DNA of 64,000 bases from Marchantia polymorpha subsp. ruderalis (lineage: Eukaryota; Streptophyta; Marchantiopsida; Marchantiales; Marchantiaceae), in assembly GCA_037833965.1 (NCBI GenBank), contig AP031353.1, positions 3,784,501-3,848,500 on the forward strand, written 5' to 3'. Both the position numbers and the translations under genes were made by a program. Below the pieces are notes generated by a model. That model had not been told where the DNA came from and did no database searches. It saw only the letters and a program-made list of their open reading frames with translations. Numbering within the stretch: position 1 is the stretch's first letter; every line of letters starts with the position of its first letter. Positions 48,481 through 61,060 of this stretch are shown here, in pieces.

Positions 48481-51400
48481 CTTCATCATGACACAATCAC
48501 ACAAAGAGAACCGAGTAAACCAGTCACATCGTCAGTGCCAGAACTATTGACTGAAGCTCAGAATTTGAGAAGCGTTGAACTCTAAGAAACAGAATGTTTC
48601 CAGCAGTCTGAACCTCGACGTGCTAACAACCAAATGCTAGAGCGAATCAGATGGTGGGTGGGCAAGGAAGAATTATTGCTTGCAGCTGGAAGAAAGTCGA
48701 CGGCAACCTGGGAGGTCTGTTTGTTGTCTCATGGTTCGGGTTTTTGTTCACGTTTACCTCGTCGTCGATGTGCAGCAGTACGAACGATGTCTGTTGTTTC
48801 GCCAAATGAATGTGCGATTTGGGTATATTTCAGACCCAAAGCTGACACAAGCGACAGCAGCAAACGACCCTCGGCAAATCGGATTTCCTGAATATAAGAT
48901 CTGCAGTCAAGAGTGGCATCGTTTGGTCGCGACCTGCAAGCAGTTCGCCCATTTCCTCTGTCCTTATCGCGGCCTCCCAAACTCTGCTCAGTCTGACAGC
49001 CACGAAACAGTTTGAGGTCTGTAAGCAGTCTGGTCATCTAACGCATTTGCCGGCCTAAGCTATCGATTCGAATAAGTTTCTCGTTCCTTTATTATAAGTC
49101 TTCCCAATCGTTGTTATCGAAAATCGGGAACCGACTAATATTGCAATACAATATAGGAGACGGTGCCATCCTTTTTCGTATATTATATCGCCCCCTCCTG
49201 TTAAATGTGTACGAGGATTCAAACAAACGGTAGCATGAGGTTACCTCCCTCCACTCGCTTCGCAATGAGCAATAATTCTTCATGCACACGACATTTCTTA
49301 ACCACTTGAGTGGGATTATCAGCTTCACATACCGTCATACATTATATTTATTTGTATTTGATAAAAACTATTTTGAAAAATGGATACAACCAAAAAGAAT
49401 AGTCGACGGAATAAAGTGATTAATGCGTAGTTATTTTATTTAAAGTTATGTTATAAACCGTAAGCCATATGTTCATGAAAAACACTGAGTAGAAAAGTGT
49501 AGAGTCGTAAAAGGATCAAACAAAAAGGTCAATAGGTCAGACAAGAATCTTGGCAAAGTGCACAAAATGAAGGTTAAACTTCCTCCATGCATTCATACAT
49601 ACTTCCTCCATGCATGAGCCCATTCCGAAGGGAGCTCGTTATTGATCCTGTGATCATTATGTGTGATATTTATATTGACCGCTATGTATTATCAATCCAC
49701 CGAAGGGCCCAATTGGATATAAAAAAGATGGGACGAACCCTTCACCCCAGCCGTACAAGTAAACTAACGATACTTTTAATCGGGATAAGGCTTTTGGACA
49801 ATGTCAACGATTTGATGGCCGTCCTCCATTGCTGCTTCCACTCTAAGCACATATCGGTTATGGCTGTCTTTGTAGAGGGTACTCTATGGGTTCAACCTTT
49901 CTTTCCCTTCTGGCCTTTTGGCACCCAGGATTCTGAGGTCGTGTTTTGCTAGACTCAATTGTAGCATTTGAGTGCATGAGTGCATTATTATATTTACCCG
50001 TGAATGTGAATCCCAGGAGAATACACGGGCTAATGTCATATTTCCAATAACTGCTGCTCACCCCTTATTTCCGCCCCAAGGTCATTACAACTTTCCCAGT
50101 GCAAGTGCATTCATTTGCACGCGTGAGTAATGGAATGCTCGGCTCACCCTCGTTAATCCATATTAAGTGCAAATTGTTAGGTAATGACAGTTACCAAGAT
50201 TTTAGTGAAATTTACATGCTGAAGTCTTGATATGTGCAATTCTTGGTCAACAAAACTCCAGAGATCTCCAGAGATGAATGAAAAGCGTTCGTAAGTGCGG
50301 CAAGGGAGGTAACTCCTGAGGTGCTGCCTTGAGGAGGAGTACTTTGTCCTTATAATCTACGGCAACGAGTGCATAGTTGATGGAAATCCTGATACAGTAC
50401 GTGGAGGACTGGATACAGTCGGATGTGGGGAAAAAGGAGAAAGCTGCTCCAGAGTGCGCAGTGGTGTCAATCATCGATGCAACACTTGACTTGAGAATGG
50501 GAAAGAGTTTGAGTTTCTTGTCATTGTTTTGAGTTTGTCATCTTATGAAGCCCTCAGATCTTGCAGACCAAATGCCTGAAAACACAAAGCGCAGCTGCAG
50601 CTGCAGCCGTGGTCCTTTTTTCTGCCGTTCCTTCTGTTTGACTCGATCGCCAAGATAGACTTGTCTCTAGTTCGACAGCCACGGACATCACAGCGCCACG
50701 AGAGTTGTTGCCAAATTGGAAAATCGGTTGAAGCAGTACCGTCGGGAGATCTCGCAACCTTCTTCGGTAGACCCACTGAGCCACTTGTCAGGCCTGGCTT
50801 AATTGACAGGATCGCTACCTTCCAGTGTCATAAGTAGACCAGACGCTCGACAGTCTGTCCTGCCCGCTCATAATAAATGAGTCTCACTTCGTTCTGTCTG
50901 TGCGCCAATCATATATTGAAACACTTGAAAGCTGCGCGGAGCAGGAATAACCTACGATTCTTGCCCGACGTCTCAATCTAGGCCGTTGGACTGGGCTGAG
51001 ATTGAGGCTGAAGAGCTCATGATTGACGACGACGCTCAAACTGGAGCATGAGCCCAAATTGATGGATGTATTACAAAATACTATTCTGGACTTATAATTT
51101 TGAGCCCTGCGAACAGCGCTCCGAGACTGGAAAAGTTATCGACAGACTTTTTCGGCTCACACACTTTTCATACTGAGCTGGTGAAAGCACCAAAACCTCA
51201 CACGTCTCACTATTGGATTCAGATCTCATTAACTCCAGGCGCATAAGACCCGAGCTCAATCTGGTCCGTTCCGGTGGTCCATCTGAACGTGAAGAAAAGA
51301 AGTTGTCGATCACAGTCTAACTCAGCAAGTCCTCGTTACGGAGTGAAAACGAGACCTGTGAGGCACTCCGGACTGCCGCAGATCTGCAGAGGACGTGCCT

Positions 51401-51670
51401 GCGAGATGTAAAATCGAGCTTGGGTGCTGCTCTGAGTTTTGGCCTCCAAAATTTACATCGGAATCTAAAATCTTCGCAATGGTGAGTACTGATCCCTTCA
51501 AGGGCTAGTCGCACTTTTTTTTCTCGCCGTGTTGTCACGGAGCCCGATGCTGCAGCAATCGTCCCCACATACCGAATCAGCCGTGTTTGATTCTGTTCAT
51601 AGAAATGTCAAGTGCCGACCAGTTTTTCCAAAACAGTAATTTCACCGTGACTGGACTCATGTACCCACTG
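48481..51670. other. Intergenic DNA, no gene recognised
   Basis: Base composition returns to moderate GC. Open frames at 48,634-49,015, 49,587-49,952 and 50,543-50,784 have no domain I recognise and overlap open frames in other frames or on the other strand. Nothing supports a gene. Confidence 0.45.
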
Positions 51671-51863
51671 ACAGATTTCTTAGTCTTCGTTGTATAGACA
51701 TCGACTTTGCTGTGCTGAGCTGACTATTCTCATCTTCTGTACGGTCATCACTCGAGTGTCGACTCTACAGATTTCTCAGTCTCCGTTGTATAGACATGAA
51801 CTTAGCTGAGCTGAGCTGACTAATCTCGATCTTCTGTACGGTCATCACTCGAGTGTCGACTCT
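51671..51863 (+). repeat. 96-bp tandem duplication upstream of NPF copy 2
   Basis: Two diverged direct copies of about 96 bp (starting acagatttct near 51,671 and again near 51,767), each ending in gtcatcactcgagtgtcgac followed by tctaca. They lie 300-490 bp before the NPF start codon, so may fall in its promoter. Confidence 0.85.
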
Positions 51864-52162
51864 ACATTTGGTCGATTCACGGGTGAACCGTTTCGGAAGA
51901 GTAGAACGGGACAGCTCTAATTGACGAGACTGCGAGCAGAGAACGATTGTGTTTAGTGTGCAGCTGGTGGAAGACGTGTTTTATAATTGAGCAGTACGAT
52001 AAGTGAGGTAGCGAAGCTGACGTAGCAGCAGTCATTGTGTAAATGCTGAGTACAAGTATCTGGTGTTGAGAGAAATGTCACACATGTTGTGGTGCACCGC
52101 AGGCTCGAGTGGAGTCTCTCGTCTCACCAGACGTGGAATCGAGACTGAGAGAAGAGAAGGAA

Positions 52163-55100
52163 ATGAGTATGATGGAGAGATACGGAGCGATCGACCTCCG
52201 GGGGCGCCCGGTGGACAAGTCCCGAACTGGAACTTGGAAAGCTGCGTTTCAAATCTACGGTACGATTAAGATCTAAACTGAAGTTCTTGACAGTCTGGAC
52301 ATTACATCAAAAATTTTCTCAGTAAATCAAGGAGATGTTGCAATCTCATTGTTGTAGTTGAAGGTCGACTTTGTCTGAGGTCAATTTGTCGACTTTGTAC
52401 GAGGCTTGAAGGTCCCGTTATCGAAGTCGAAGCAGCGGGATATGCAGTCTCAGCCCATTCTGGCTCCTCAGACTGCCTTGGATATTTCACATCGGAGAAC
52501 TCCCTTTGCATTGAATTTTTTTGGAAAGGTCTGCAAATTTTCAGAGTGTAATTCGCTGTGGACTGGTTTGTGTGTGCAGCCTTGAACGCGGGAGAGTTTC
52601 AGGCGATGATTTCGACCGTCGTCAATCTTATACCTCTGCTGGTCGGAGTCATGCACATGCCCATCAATGAAGCAGCGCAGACGGGGAATAATTTTGCCGG
52701 AACGTGCTTGCTTCTCACCGTCGTCGGAGCTTTCATCGCTGACAGCTACTTAGGAGTGTACTGGACGATCACTGCAGGCAGCGTCATTCTGTCTGCGGTA
52801 ACGCCTCGTACGCCAATTTTCCAATTTTCTGCACTCATGATGATTTTGTTGTTTCGATCTTTACGACCAGCAAACATCTACACCAGGAGACTCCACAGGC
52901 CGCCTCTGTTTCTCCTTTTCCATGTATCCAGTTATACAGCTATGGCTAAGACCCCTTTCTGTATGGTCTTTCAACATTCAGTCACGGCAAGACTAACGAA
53001 GACTTCAAGTGTGGTCACGAGTAAAGCGTTGTGGGCTTCACCGTGTTGCCCGGGCCCACAAATGTCTCGTGTCCTTCGGTCGTAGGTCCTTCTGAGGGTC
53101 TTTGAGCTTTAATGGTCCCTAACCGATGAACACGTCAACAGTTCTGACGTCATATTACAAGACCAACCGGATCGCAAAACCTCGATCATTGCGTAGAGGA
53201 ACTCCATCTTTTCCTGCTGTCTAGTATCCGTGATATGTATACTACAACCATAAGGAGACAAACACAAATTAACCTAATTTTTTACCTATAGACATGTAAA
53301 TTAATTATGTGCAGAGAATTAGCGCCTATCTGGGTCGTTCCTTTCAGTCCTGCATGTGCTTATAGTGATTTGTATTTTGCATAAGCGAATCTGTTGAATA
53401 ATGCTGACAGCTACTGCTCTGAATTTCAGGGAATGGGGCTCTTGACATTCACCGTCTCATATTCAGATTTGAGGCCGAAGACTTGCATTCCAATTCCACC
53501 CACCGTCTGCGAACAAGCTGGAACCAAGTATATGGCACCACTGTACGTGGCTCTGTACACGATTGCTGTGGGGATCGGAGCAGTGAGAGCGAATCTCGTA
53601 TCGTTCGGTGCTGATCAATTCGATGACACGTCGAAGAAGGAAAAGAAGCAGAGTGTGCACTTCTACGTATGGTTCTACTTCGCTACCAACATTGGATTGC
53701 TTCTGGCCTTCACCATATCAGTGTACCTTCAGGAGCACGTGAGCAGGGGATGGGGTTTTGGGTTCAACCTTATGTTTCTTGTTCTCTGCATCAGCATCTT
53801 CGTGATCGGAACTCCCAAGTTCAGGCACAAGGCTCCAGCTGGAAGCTTCGTCACTCGCGTCTTCCAAGTGCTGGTTGCCTCTTTCCGGAAGCGAAATGCC
53901 GTCGTTCCCTCAGAGGACAAGCAACTTTACAATGCTCCACTTCTTGGAAGTAGAAAGCTGGAGCATACACCCAAATTGAGGTAATTATTTCTGAGCCTGA
54001 GTAACCAACCTTCGGAACATCAATGGCACATTTTCTGTGCAAGCGTACTATGGATGGAGCAATCGTTCATTGAATACTAGTACTCTGCTTCCAGCTTCAT
54101 TCTAGTGGACTCGGAGGCGCCTACGTTTAGCTCTAGGAACAATTGGAGTATTTTGCTCTGATATGTGTTCGGGAATCCTGTTCTTACTTCAGTTTGGTGA
54201 CGTCGGTTGGATGGAATTCGAATGCAGATGGCTTGACAGAGCTGCAATCATCGAGAAAGATGCTTCAGGACCAGACACGCACAGCCCCTGGCGCCTATGC
54301 AGCATATCGCAGGTGGAAGAAACCAAGCGAATTATTCATTTGATTCCCGTCTGGGCGACGACGGCCGCCGTGTCTCTGGTGTTTTCACAGCTCCAGACGT
54401 ACACGATCTCACAGGGCCTTACTTTCGATCGAAAGCTGACCCCGCATTTCGAAATTCCAGCTCCATCTCTCACCACTGCCATCGTTTTGTTTGCCATGAT
54501 TACAGTCCCAATATACGACAAGCTTTTGGTCCCCTTGGCCCGCAGGTATACCAAGCATCCATACGGTTTAAGTACACTCCAGCGGCTGGGAATGTCAATT
54601 GTGCTGGCCATGCTAACCATGATCGTCTCGGCCCTCGTGGAGAGGAAGAGACTGACTTACGTCAGGGATCTGGGATTGGAAAACATGCCACTCGGATCTT
54701 TCGTTCTGCCCATGAAGATGTGGTGGCTGCTGCCTCAGTTTTTCCTCGCTGCTCAATTGGAACTGTTTCTGTTCGTTGCCTCGTACGAATTTTACTACTA
54801 CGAAGCTTCGGACCACACCAGAAGTATCAGCAGTTCCTTCACCTACTCCGCTTCGGCTATGGGTTACTATCTCACCACTGTACTTTCGGATATTGTCAAC
54901 GCGGTCACCAAGGGAGAGTCGGTAAGCATCCTGCACTTACATTATGTACTGCTTTGTATTCCGAGACGCTTGCCAGAATCCACTTTTGCTGTGAAGACTC
55001 TTGTGGGGAAGTGTGAACCACTCTATGCTCCTGAGCTTTTGTTGATAAAACGAGCGTTGCTGTTTGCATAACCGACCATTCCTTCGGTTAGATAGATAGC

Positions 55101-57815
55101 TGGGTATTTGAGTATTCCAAGCGTTCTTACTTGATCAGGCACCAGTCCTATGTACAGACCAAATTTCCCCGGAAGATCGTAGATTCCTCAAGGTTACACC
55201 GCCAATTTGTGTCATTTTTGCTCTCGTGTGGTCTAGACGCCTGTTATTATAGCTCCTGGCAATTAGCTCTGAGGATTCTCTCATCCTAAGCTTTTACTCC
55301 TCAACAGTCCCGGTTCATCTCAAAGATATGCACGAAAGGTTTTCTGCACGCAGGTTTCTAGCTCATAATCGTAATTGTGTTGCTTATCGTTATGTGTCGT
55401 GAGGGCACAAAGTAGGCTTTGAGAGCTATTCCTCAGTGGATAAAGTCTGGAGGTGGTCAAACCTCAATGCCAACTACTAACCTTGACCTGTGAGAGCCTC
55501 TAATGCGGCTGTACCCCTTATGCCAGTCGAGGCCTTCGTTGTTTTCCAGGAACAACAGAGTTTATTTTCTATGTTGGTGGGTTTGAGTTTGTCATTGTTG
55601 TGGCTGACTTTGACGTGACGTGAGATTGGAAAGTGAGCTGTGTGAGGCTGAGGTGCAGAGAGAACGTCTGCTGCTGCTGCTAGTAGTGTCCACCGTGTTT
55701 GTAAATGCGGCTTCTGTCTGCTACGTTTATCTTGGCTGTACCTGACCATGCTTGTTCGGAAAAATGTAGTAGGTGTCGTGGGGTGATTTCATGTGCTTGT
55801 TTTCACAATATCTGTGAGTGCCGTAAGTGGTCTTTCAGATGTCTTAAGTGATCCTGCCTGGATATCGGTCTTCTTTGACGAGTGGAGGGTCTCTTGCAAC
55901 TCGACTGATTGTTAGCATGCCTTGAAGCGTCGTAGTTACACCTTGTATGGAGTGGCCACCAAGAATATGGGTACTGGATAATGGGCGAGTTTGTTGCTGG
56001 CTTCTACTCACTGTTCTGATACTCTCTTTCATACTTGTTTTTCCCGAGTTTTGTAAGTTGTCTTGTCCATCCTTCCATTGAGTTCCCTCAAGGTTGTAAG
56101 TGGAAACTCTGTTCGAAATTGTTCCTATGTACGCGTATACGCCATTAGTCGTCGTCGATCGAACTCCCTTATGCTATCAATCCTTTGTGTCTCGTGTAAC
56201 TTGTTGTCTCTTATGTGACGAATCACTGTCCACCCTTGAAACTTTGTTTGTCTCTTAAATCAAGGACAGCCATTGGGCGTCGAAGTTTGAACCTGCATGT
56301 GAAAAATTTCAAACTATTCCTGATGCATTTATCATCATTTGGAAGAGAGCTCTGTACACGTGAAGGAGGAGATCGTGGAGTGTTTCCCTACACTACTCTT
56401 TTATGTTGAATTTCTTGCTTCTTGCTTCTTGCTTCGTTGACACGCAATTATTATCTTGCTGGTAATTGCAGTATGAGGGAGGAATCAATGCAGGATGCTA
56501 CTAACATAAGGTCGGTTTCGGTTGAACTGAATCGATTGTTTCTATTCATCAGTGCCCTTCTGACACACAGTTGCAAACTCATTGATTTTGGCCTCCATCT
56601 TTCGTTTTAACCAACTTTCGTCCACTAGAATGATCGCAGATGCAAGATCTGGACTGTTATCTGTCGATCGATGAGTACAGCCCATGTGGTTTATGGGCTT
56701 ACCTTAACCTCTCTTTTCGTATGGGGTGGTCCTGCTGTGGTGGAGCTGATTGTCTTGATATTCCTATAGTCTCCGTTGGATGCCAACTTGGAACTCAGTA
56801 TTGACGGATGTGAGAATTATCAACTTTCCTCTGACTTCAATTTCCATCAAGGAGTGAGTTCCGCACCTTCTTGTTGAATGTTCATGTGAACTTTTGATTG
56901 AGTTGTCAGCTTGGTGAAATGATCAGCTTTCTTCCGAGCAGATCCGCTTGTACTTTCTATTTTGCAGTTCTCAGTTGCAGAAGCGAAGGTATCTGGAGTA
57001 CTCCAGATACTGGTGTTGGATGTGCTATTTTTCATGGCTGAATTTACCGCTGTCAGATAAAGCTATTACAGAAAGCCACGAATTCTCATCGTAGGATCGA
57101 ATTGAGTGGCTTGCGTCGTAACGAGAAACCACATCCTTTACCTCAAGATTTCGTCTATAGAAAAACTTGGCCTCCACATCAGATTCAGCTGTGTCGGAAT
57201 AACCCGAAGCCTCTGTGAGCTAGTGTAATTTTTCACTCCAAGGCTTCAGCCAAATATTTCATTTCGTTGACGTTCCAGTATAGGTTACAGAGTCATGGAG
57301 TTGCGAGGTTTGGGTAATTGAACATTTATGTGTTTGGAACGTCTTACATGTGCATATATAACGCACAGAGAATCGTCCTACCTCTCACAGAATAGATAAT
57401 CTCTTATAGCTCCGGGTGACGTTGTTTTAAAGCTTGAACGGGAGGAAGGTTTCATTCGCTTCGCAGTATTATTTCGAGTGTAAAGAAATCTACTGATGAA
57501 ACTGTTTGCGTGTTGTCTCAGAAAGGAGCATGGCTCAAAGGACAGTTGAACAATGGAGGCCTGGAAAAATTTTACTGGTTCTTGGCAGTGGTCCTAGCCG
57601 TGGACTTCTTGCTCTTCTTAGGTGTTGCCTACTGGTACGAGTACAAGTTCGATTGGTATCACCTGAAATCGACCGAGGACGCACAGCCCGGGGACAACGA
57701 TGGAAGTGAATCTGACGACGTTTTCTCCATCGCTTCTTCTCAATTGGCCGGACCCAGAGCCTTCTCTCACAAGGAGCTAGAGAATGGAACTGCGAAGAAG
57801 TCTCATGAACGCTGA
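52163..57815 (+). CDS. NPF (NRT1/PTR family) transporter, copy 2
   Basis: Paralogue of the gene at 28.2-31.7 kb; same predicted role as a 12-TM MFS solute carrier, substrate unknown. Exons: 52163-52259, 52580-52797, 53430-53980, 54228-54921 and 57522-57815, all GT-AG, joining in frame (phases 1, 0, 2, 0) to 617 residues. Exons 2 and 3 have exactly the same lengths as in copy 1 (218 and 551 bp). Landmarks: RGRPVD (exon 1), DSYLGVYWTI, FGADQFDD, VWFYFATNIG, KAPAGSF, QVEETKR, KHPYGLS, WWLLPQFF, YYEASDHTRS and WYEYKFDW. Three in-frame ATGs (52163, 52169, 52172) are possible starts; there is none farther up before a stop. The TM1 motif is NxxEF instead of ExxE[K/R]. The last exon adds about 43 residues to the C terminus compared with copy 1, rich in Asp, Glu and Ser (EDAQPGDND, SESDD). 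Intron 4 is 2,600 bp against 355 bp in copy 1. Confidence 0.92.
54922..57521 (+). other. Long intron 4 of NPF copy 2
   Basis: The donor is tcg|gtaagc and the acceptor tgtctcag. It is seven times longer than the matching intron of copy 1. I see no transposon ends or coding domains in it; it contains a perfect 22-bp palindrome at 56,989. The intron is supported by exon 5 matching the family's last TM and joining in frame. Confidence 0.75.
56989..57010. repeat. 22-bp perfect palindrome
   Basis: Perfect palindrome centred on gagtactc (arms gtatctggagt and actccagatac, no loop), inside the long intron 4. It could be chance or a foldback relic. Confidence 0.8.
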
Positions 57816-59013
57816 GGAGAAGTTCTTTGTACAAAATTGGGCTCCATGTTAAAAGGGTCATTCTTACGGACTTAGAACTGTAGTCCATTCTCGCGGCCAT
57901 TAGGTGCCCAAGTTCACTCATAGTGTTAGTACTGTATACACGAAATTTGAAAGGAGCAGGGCGATCTAAATGTGTATCTTACGCCCATAGGCTCAGGTGT
58001 ATCTGTAACATATTTTAAAATCCCAAGTACACGTATTAAAATGTAGAGTTTCTAGTTTATAAAGATTGTGCTTTCGGGATGACCAGTTACCCTTTACTGA
58101 CTCATTGAAGCTTGATAGTCGGATATTCTACGAGATTCCATCCTACAATGTAACCTTCCTTTGTCAAGTTATAGCAACTTCTTATCTCCAGTTTCTGTCT
58201 GTCCATGCGCCTGTATCTTTACTATACTCCGGGTTTCTAGCATCATTTCTATTTTTTCTCGTAACGAAGTTCTACTGCTCGTCTCCGAAGAGGGAATGAT
58301 CACCCTGAACTTGAAGAACTGAATTGTACATTGGAAAATCACTGATCTGACGGTAGATGTGGGAAGACACCTCTTCGTTATTTAGAAGGAATTTGTCGCT
58401 CGTCAAAGAAACTTGGAACTCATCAGCCTTGTGATAATTAGCTGTTTCGGATTATGGCAGGACGGATATCTCGTTGGATGAACCTTGACGATGTATGTTA
58501 GTTGAAGTATATGTCGAAAGTAAGTTATGTCACCTACCTGGCTTGTCTAGTAGTAACTTCGCTTCAACTTTTCCTGACTGTTCCAAGAGCTCATGAGCAG
58601 GTACTGTAAGTCCTGCTTTCAATTCTACACAATGTTTCAACTGAAGTACTGTACAGTACGAGATCTGTCAGACAAACCTGTCTGACAGCTACTCAAAGTC
58701 TGTTGTTCCTGTGCTTGCAGTGCGTGTGGTGATCTGCGATTTTCATGCTCGCAGGCTTTCTCTGAAAGTTAACAGGTCGAAAAATGTCTACCTTCGTTGT
58801 ACCAAATTTCCTAAATTATTTCGTGTCGAACGTGTTGTAACCCATAAGTGCCTGAGAAGTGAAGAGAAACTATCAATCCTTGAATCCCTCATACCATGAC
58901 CAGAGCTCCGTGATAATACTTCACATACAGGAGTGCGACACCGGATATTTTAATCTGAGGACCTATATTTATGTTTAATAAGAAAATGTTAAACCTGAAA
59001 CATGTGTCATCAA
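57816..59013. other. Spacer between NPF copy 2 and tRNA-Asp
   Basis: Begins with the 3' untranslated region of the NPF gene. No further gene recognised. Two adjacent palindromes lie at 58,646-58,688. Confidence 0.5.
58646..58688. repeat. Two adjacent palindromes
   Basis: A 14-bp perfect palindrome (gtactgtacagtac, 58646-58659) is followed 5 bp later by a hairpin with 10-bp arms ctgtcagaca and tgtctgacag around aacc (58665-58688). Confidence 0.8.
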
Positions 59014-59085
59014 GTCGTTGTAGTATAGTGGTAAGTATTCCCGCCTGTCACGCGGGTGATCCGGGTTCGATCCCCGGCAGCGGCG
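59014..59085 (+). tRNA. tRNA-Asp (GUC)
   Basis: A 72-nt intronless tRNA that folds fully: acceptor gtcgttg with cagcggc (two G-U type pairs), D arm with tagtggta, anticodon stem-loop ccgcctgtcacgcgg with anticodon GTC, and T arm ccgggttcgatccccgg carrying the B box. Discriminator base G. No CCA is encoded, as expected for a nuclear gene. A CAA-type motif (tcatcaa) lies just upstream and T runs follow at 59,086 and 59,105, matching plant RNA polymerase III genes. It supplies Asp codons GAU and GAC. Confidence 0.97.
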
Positions 59086-59117
59086 CTTTTCAAAATCCGA
59101 ATCCTTTTTTGATCCTT

Positions 59118-59139
59118 TTGCCCATCAGAAGATGGGCAA
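59118..59139. repeat. Stem-loop after tRNA-Asp
   Basis: Arms ttgcccatc and gatgggcaa pair perfectly around agaa, 33 bp beyond the tRNA and after its T run. Polymerase III does not need it for termination, so its role is open. Confidence 0.7.
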
Positions 59140-60491
59140 TTTAATGCTACTAAAACAAAAAGACAAGCACTAGACTGATATTATAGTCTTGTTCAAACAC
59201 TTGTCCCTGTCAAACTCAGAATACCAATGACTTTGGGTGATGCGTCACATATTCTTGTTCAGAAAACAAGTAGTAAATTAAAAGTTGAAAGTTATGAATT
59301 CAATTCAAGTTCGTGAAGTGGTTGCTACCAAAACAATGTTGTTTGGCGCGAATGCATGTGTTTGAATTTCGTCTACTGTACCAAGATGGAAATAATTGTT
59401 CCCTTTTTACGAGAAATGTATGGACAGTACTCGGTTAAGTCGCTTTTACTTTCTTTAGCTTGTATCTTTTCAGATCTGGAGTGCACTATTCATCCAAAAA
59501 GGTAAGATCCACTTATTCAAAATCTGAGACCCGAATTCCCGTTGCCCTTTGCAAAATGTATGGTCCATTAGTTTACCACTTTTCTAGAAGAAAAGCCATC
59601 ATTGAAAGTACATCTTAACTGCGGGCTGGATCTACAATATTTCTCTTTGTCTCTTATTGTTTCATTTCTTTGTGTGGTTGATGTCATTTCATTCATCACC
59701 AATGTCGGCAAGCGAAAGATCCTGACGTTGGCTCCAAACATTCACCCACATAAAAGTGAAGACATATTCCTGAGTGACAGATCATCTTGCTTGCTATCTT
59801 GCATAGCTGATCGCGCTTCTTGAACACATCTAAATTTTTCAGATGAATCATATGCACGGCTGTGTTGCAAGTAGTGCATCTGACCTGAAACTCCGCACCC
59901 TTGCAATCGATTACAGGATTTTGCTTCGGGGATTTTGCTTTTCGATGACTTTTGACCAAACTATTGCAACTGGTTGCTACGATGTCATGTTTTACTTCTT
60001 CTTAAATTGATGTGTTTAGAATGCACGAATTAAAGCGTGATCTAAGAACGTTGACCTCCATCAACCTAAAGGACTTGACAACATTTGGGAACTTGTTTCA
60101 TTAGGATTCGATCTACCATCCATCCTGCAGAAATGTTACACTTCTTATTCGACGGATTCCGTTTTCACTGTACTTCATATTAACAAACTCAGATTTTTCT
60201 CTTTAGTCATCCAGGTCTAAGCCTAGTAAAGAACTGATTGTAATATTATCTACTTGCCCAGATTTATGTTTTTATTGTAATAGTCAACTTCGGTGCTGGC
60301 TACTGGGTCTGATCGAGATTTAGATTAACCAGTCTCCTACAATGTCAATAGCACTTGGTATTGTGCTAATTTGTAGTCATGAAAACCATAGTTTCTTGGA
60401 CTCTTTGGAATGATGTCTGGAATCGAGGATGATAATTAATCTTCGGAAGACAAACATGTCTGAGAACATATCGAAATTTCTTTCTTGCGCC
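59140..60491. other. Intergenic DNA, no gene recognised
   Basis: Moderately AT-rich. Only short open frames on both strands (for example 59,602-59,823 plus and 59,696-59,959 minus), none with a known domain. Confidence 0.5.
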
Positions 60492-61060
60492 ATCACTGCA
60501 TCGATATACCTCTACTAAAAATTAATAGAGATTTATGTTGTGGAGATAAAAAAATTCAATCATTCATCAACACTGAAGACTATACTCGCCAAAACTATCA
60601 AACGAATAAAAAGTGATAATGCGAAGTGATGTGTCAAAAACTTCCTCACGTCATGAACAATGGACGAGTTTTATTTCTCTTTATTTGTTCAAATTTCTAC
60701 AAAGAAATCATTGTAGTATCTACAATGATTTCTACGTGATCATTTTCAGCATTACGGATGAGATGAAGTGTATATCTACCAACGTTCAACTTAGAAACTA
60801 GCAGACAATTCAGAGGAAGATGATTAGTTTGTAGGGGAGAGGTAGACTTTGTCAGAAATTTGAACAAAGAAAGAGAGATAAGACTTGTTAGTTGTTCATG
60901 AAGTGAGCAAGTTTTGACACATCACATCGCATGATCACTTTTTCTTGTTTGATAGTTCTGGCTCTGTATAGCCTTCAGTGTCGATGAATGATTAAATTTT
61001 TTTTATCTCCACAATGTGTATCTCTATTATAATTTAGTAGCCATATATGGATGCAGTGAT
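60492..61060. repeat. 569-bp foldback (long-TIR, MITE-like) element
   Basis: Two imperfect inverted arms of about 200 bp. The outer ends are atcactgcat at 60492 and atgcagtgat ending 61060. Shared inner blocks include ttgtggagataaaaaaa, atcattcatc-acactgaag, aactatcaaac, gatgtgatgtgtcaaaa and tttgttcaaatttct, each found in reverse complement in the right arm. The centre has its own palindrome (agaaatcattgta / tacaatgatttct near 60,700-60,735). There is no coding capacity and no clear target duplication. Confidence 0.82.

Noticed and set aside
48634-49037. Three overlapping open frames near 48.8 kb
   Set aside because: No recognisable domain in any frame and no splice context.
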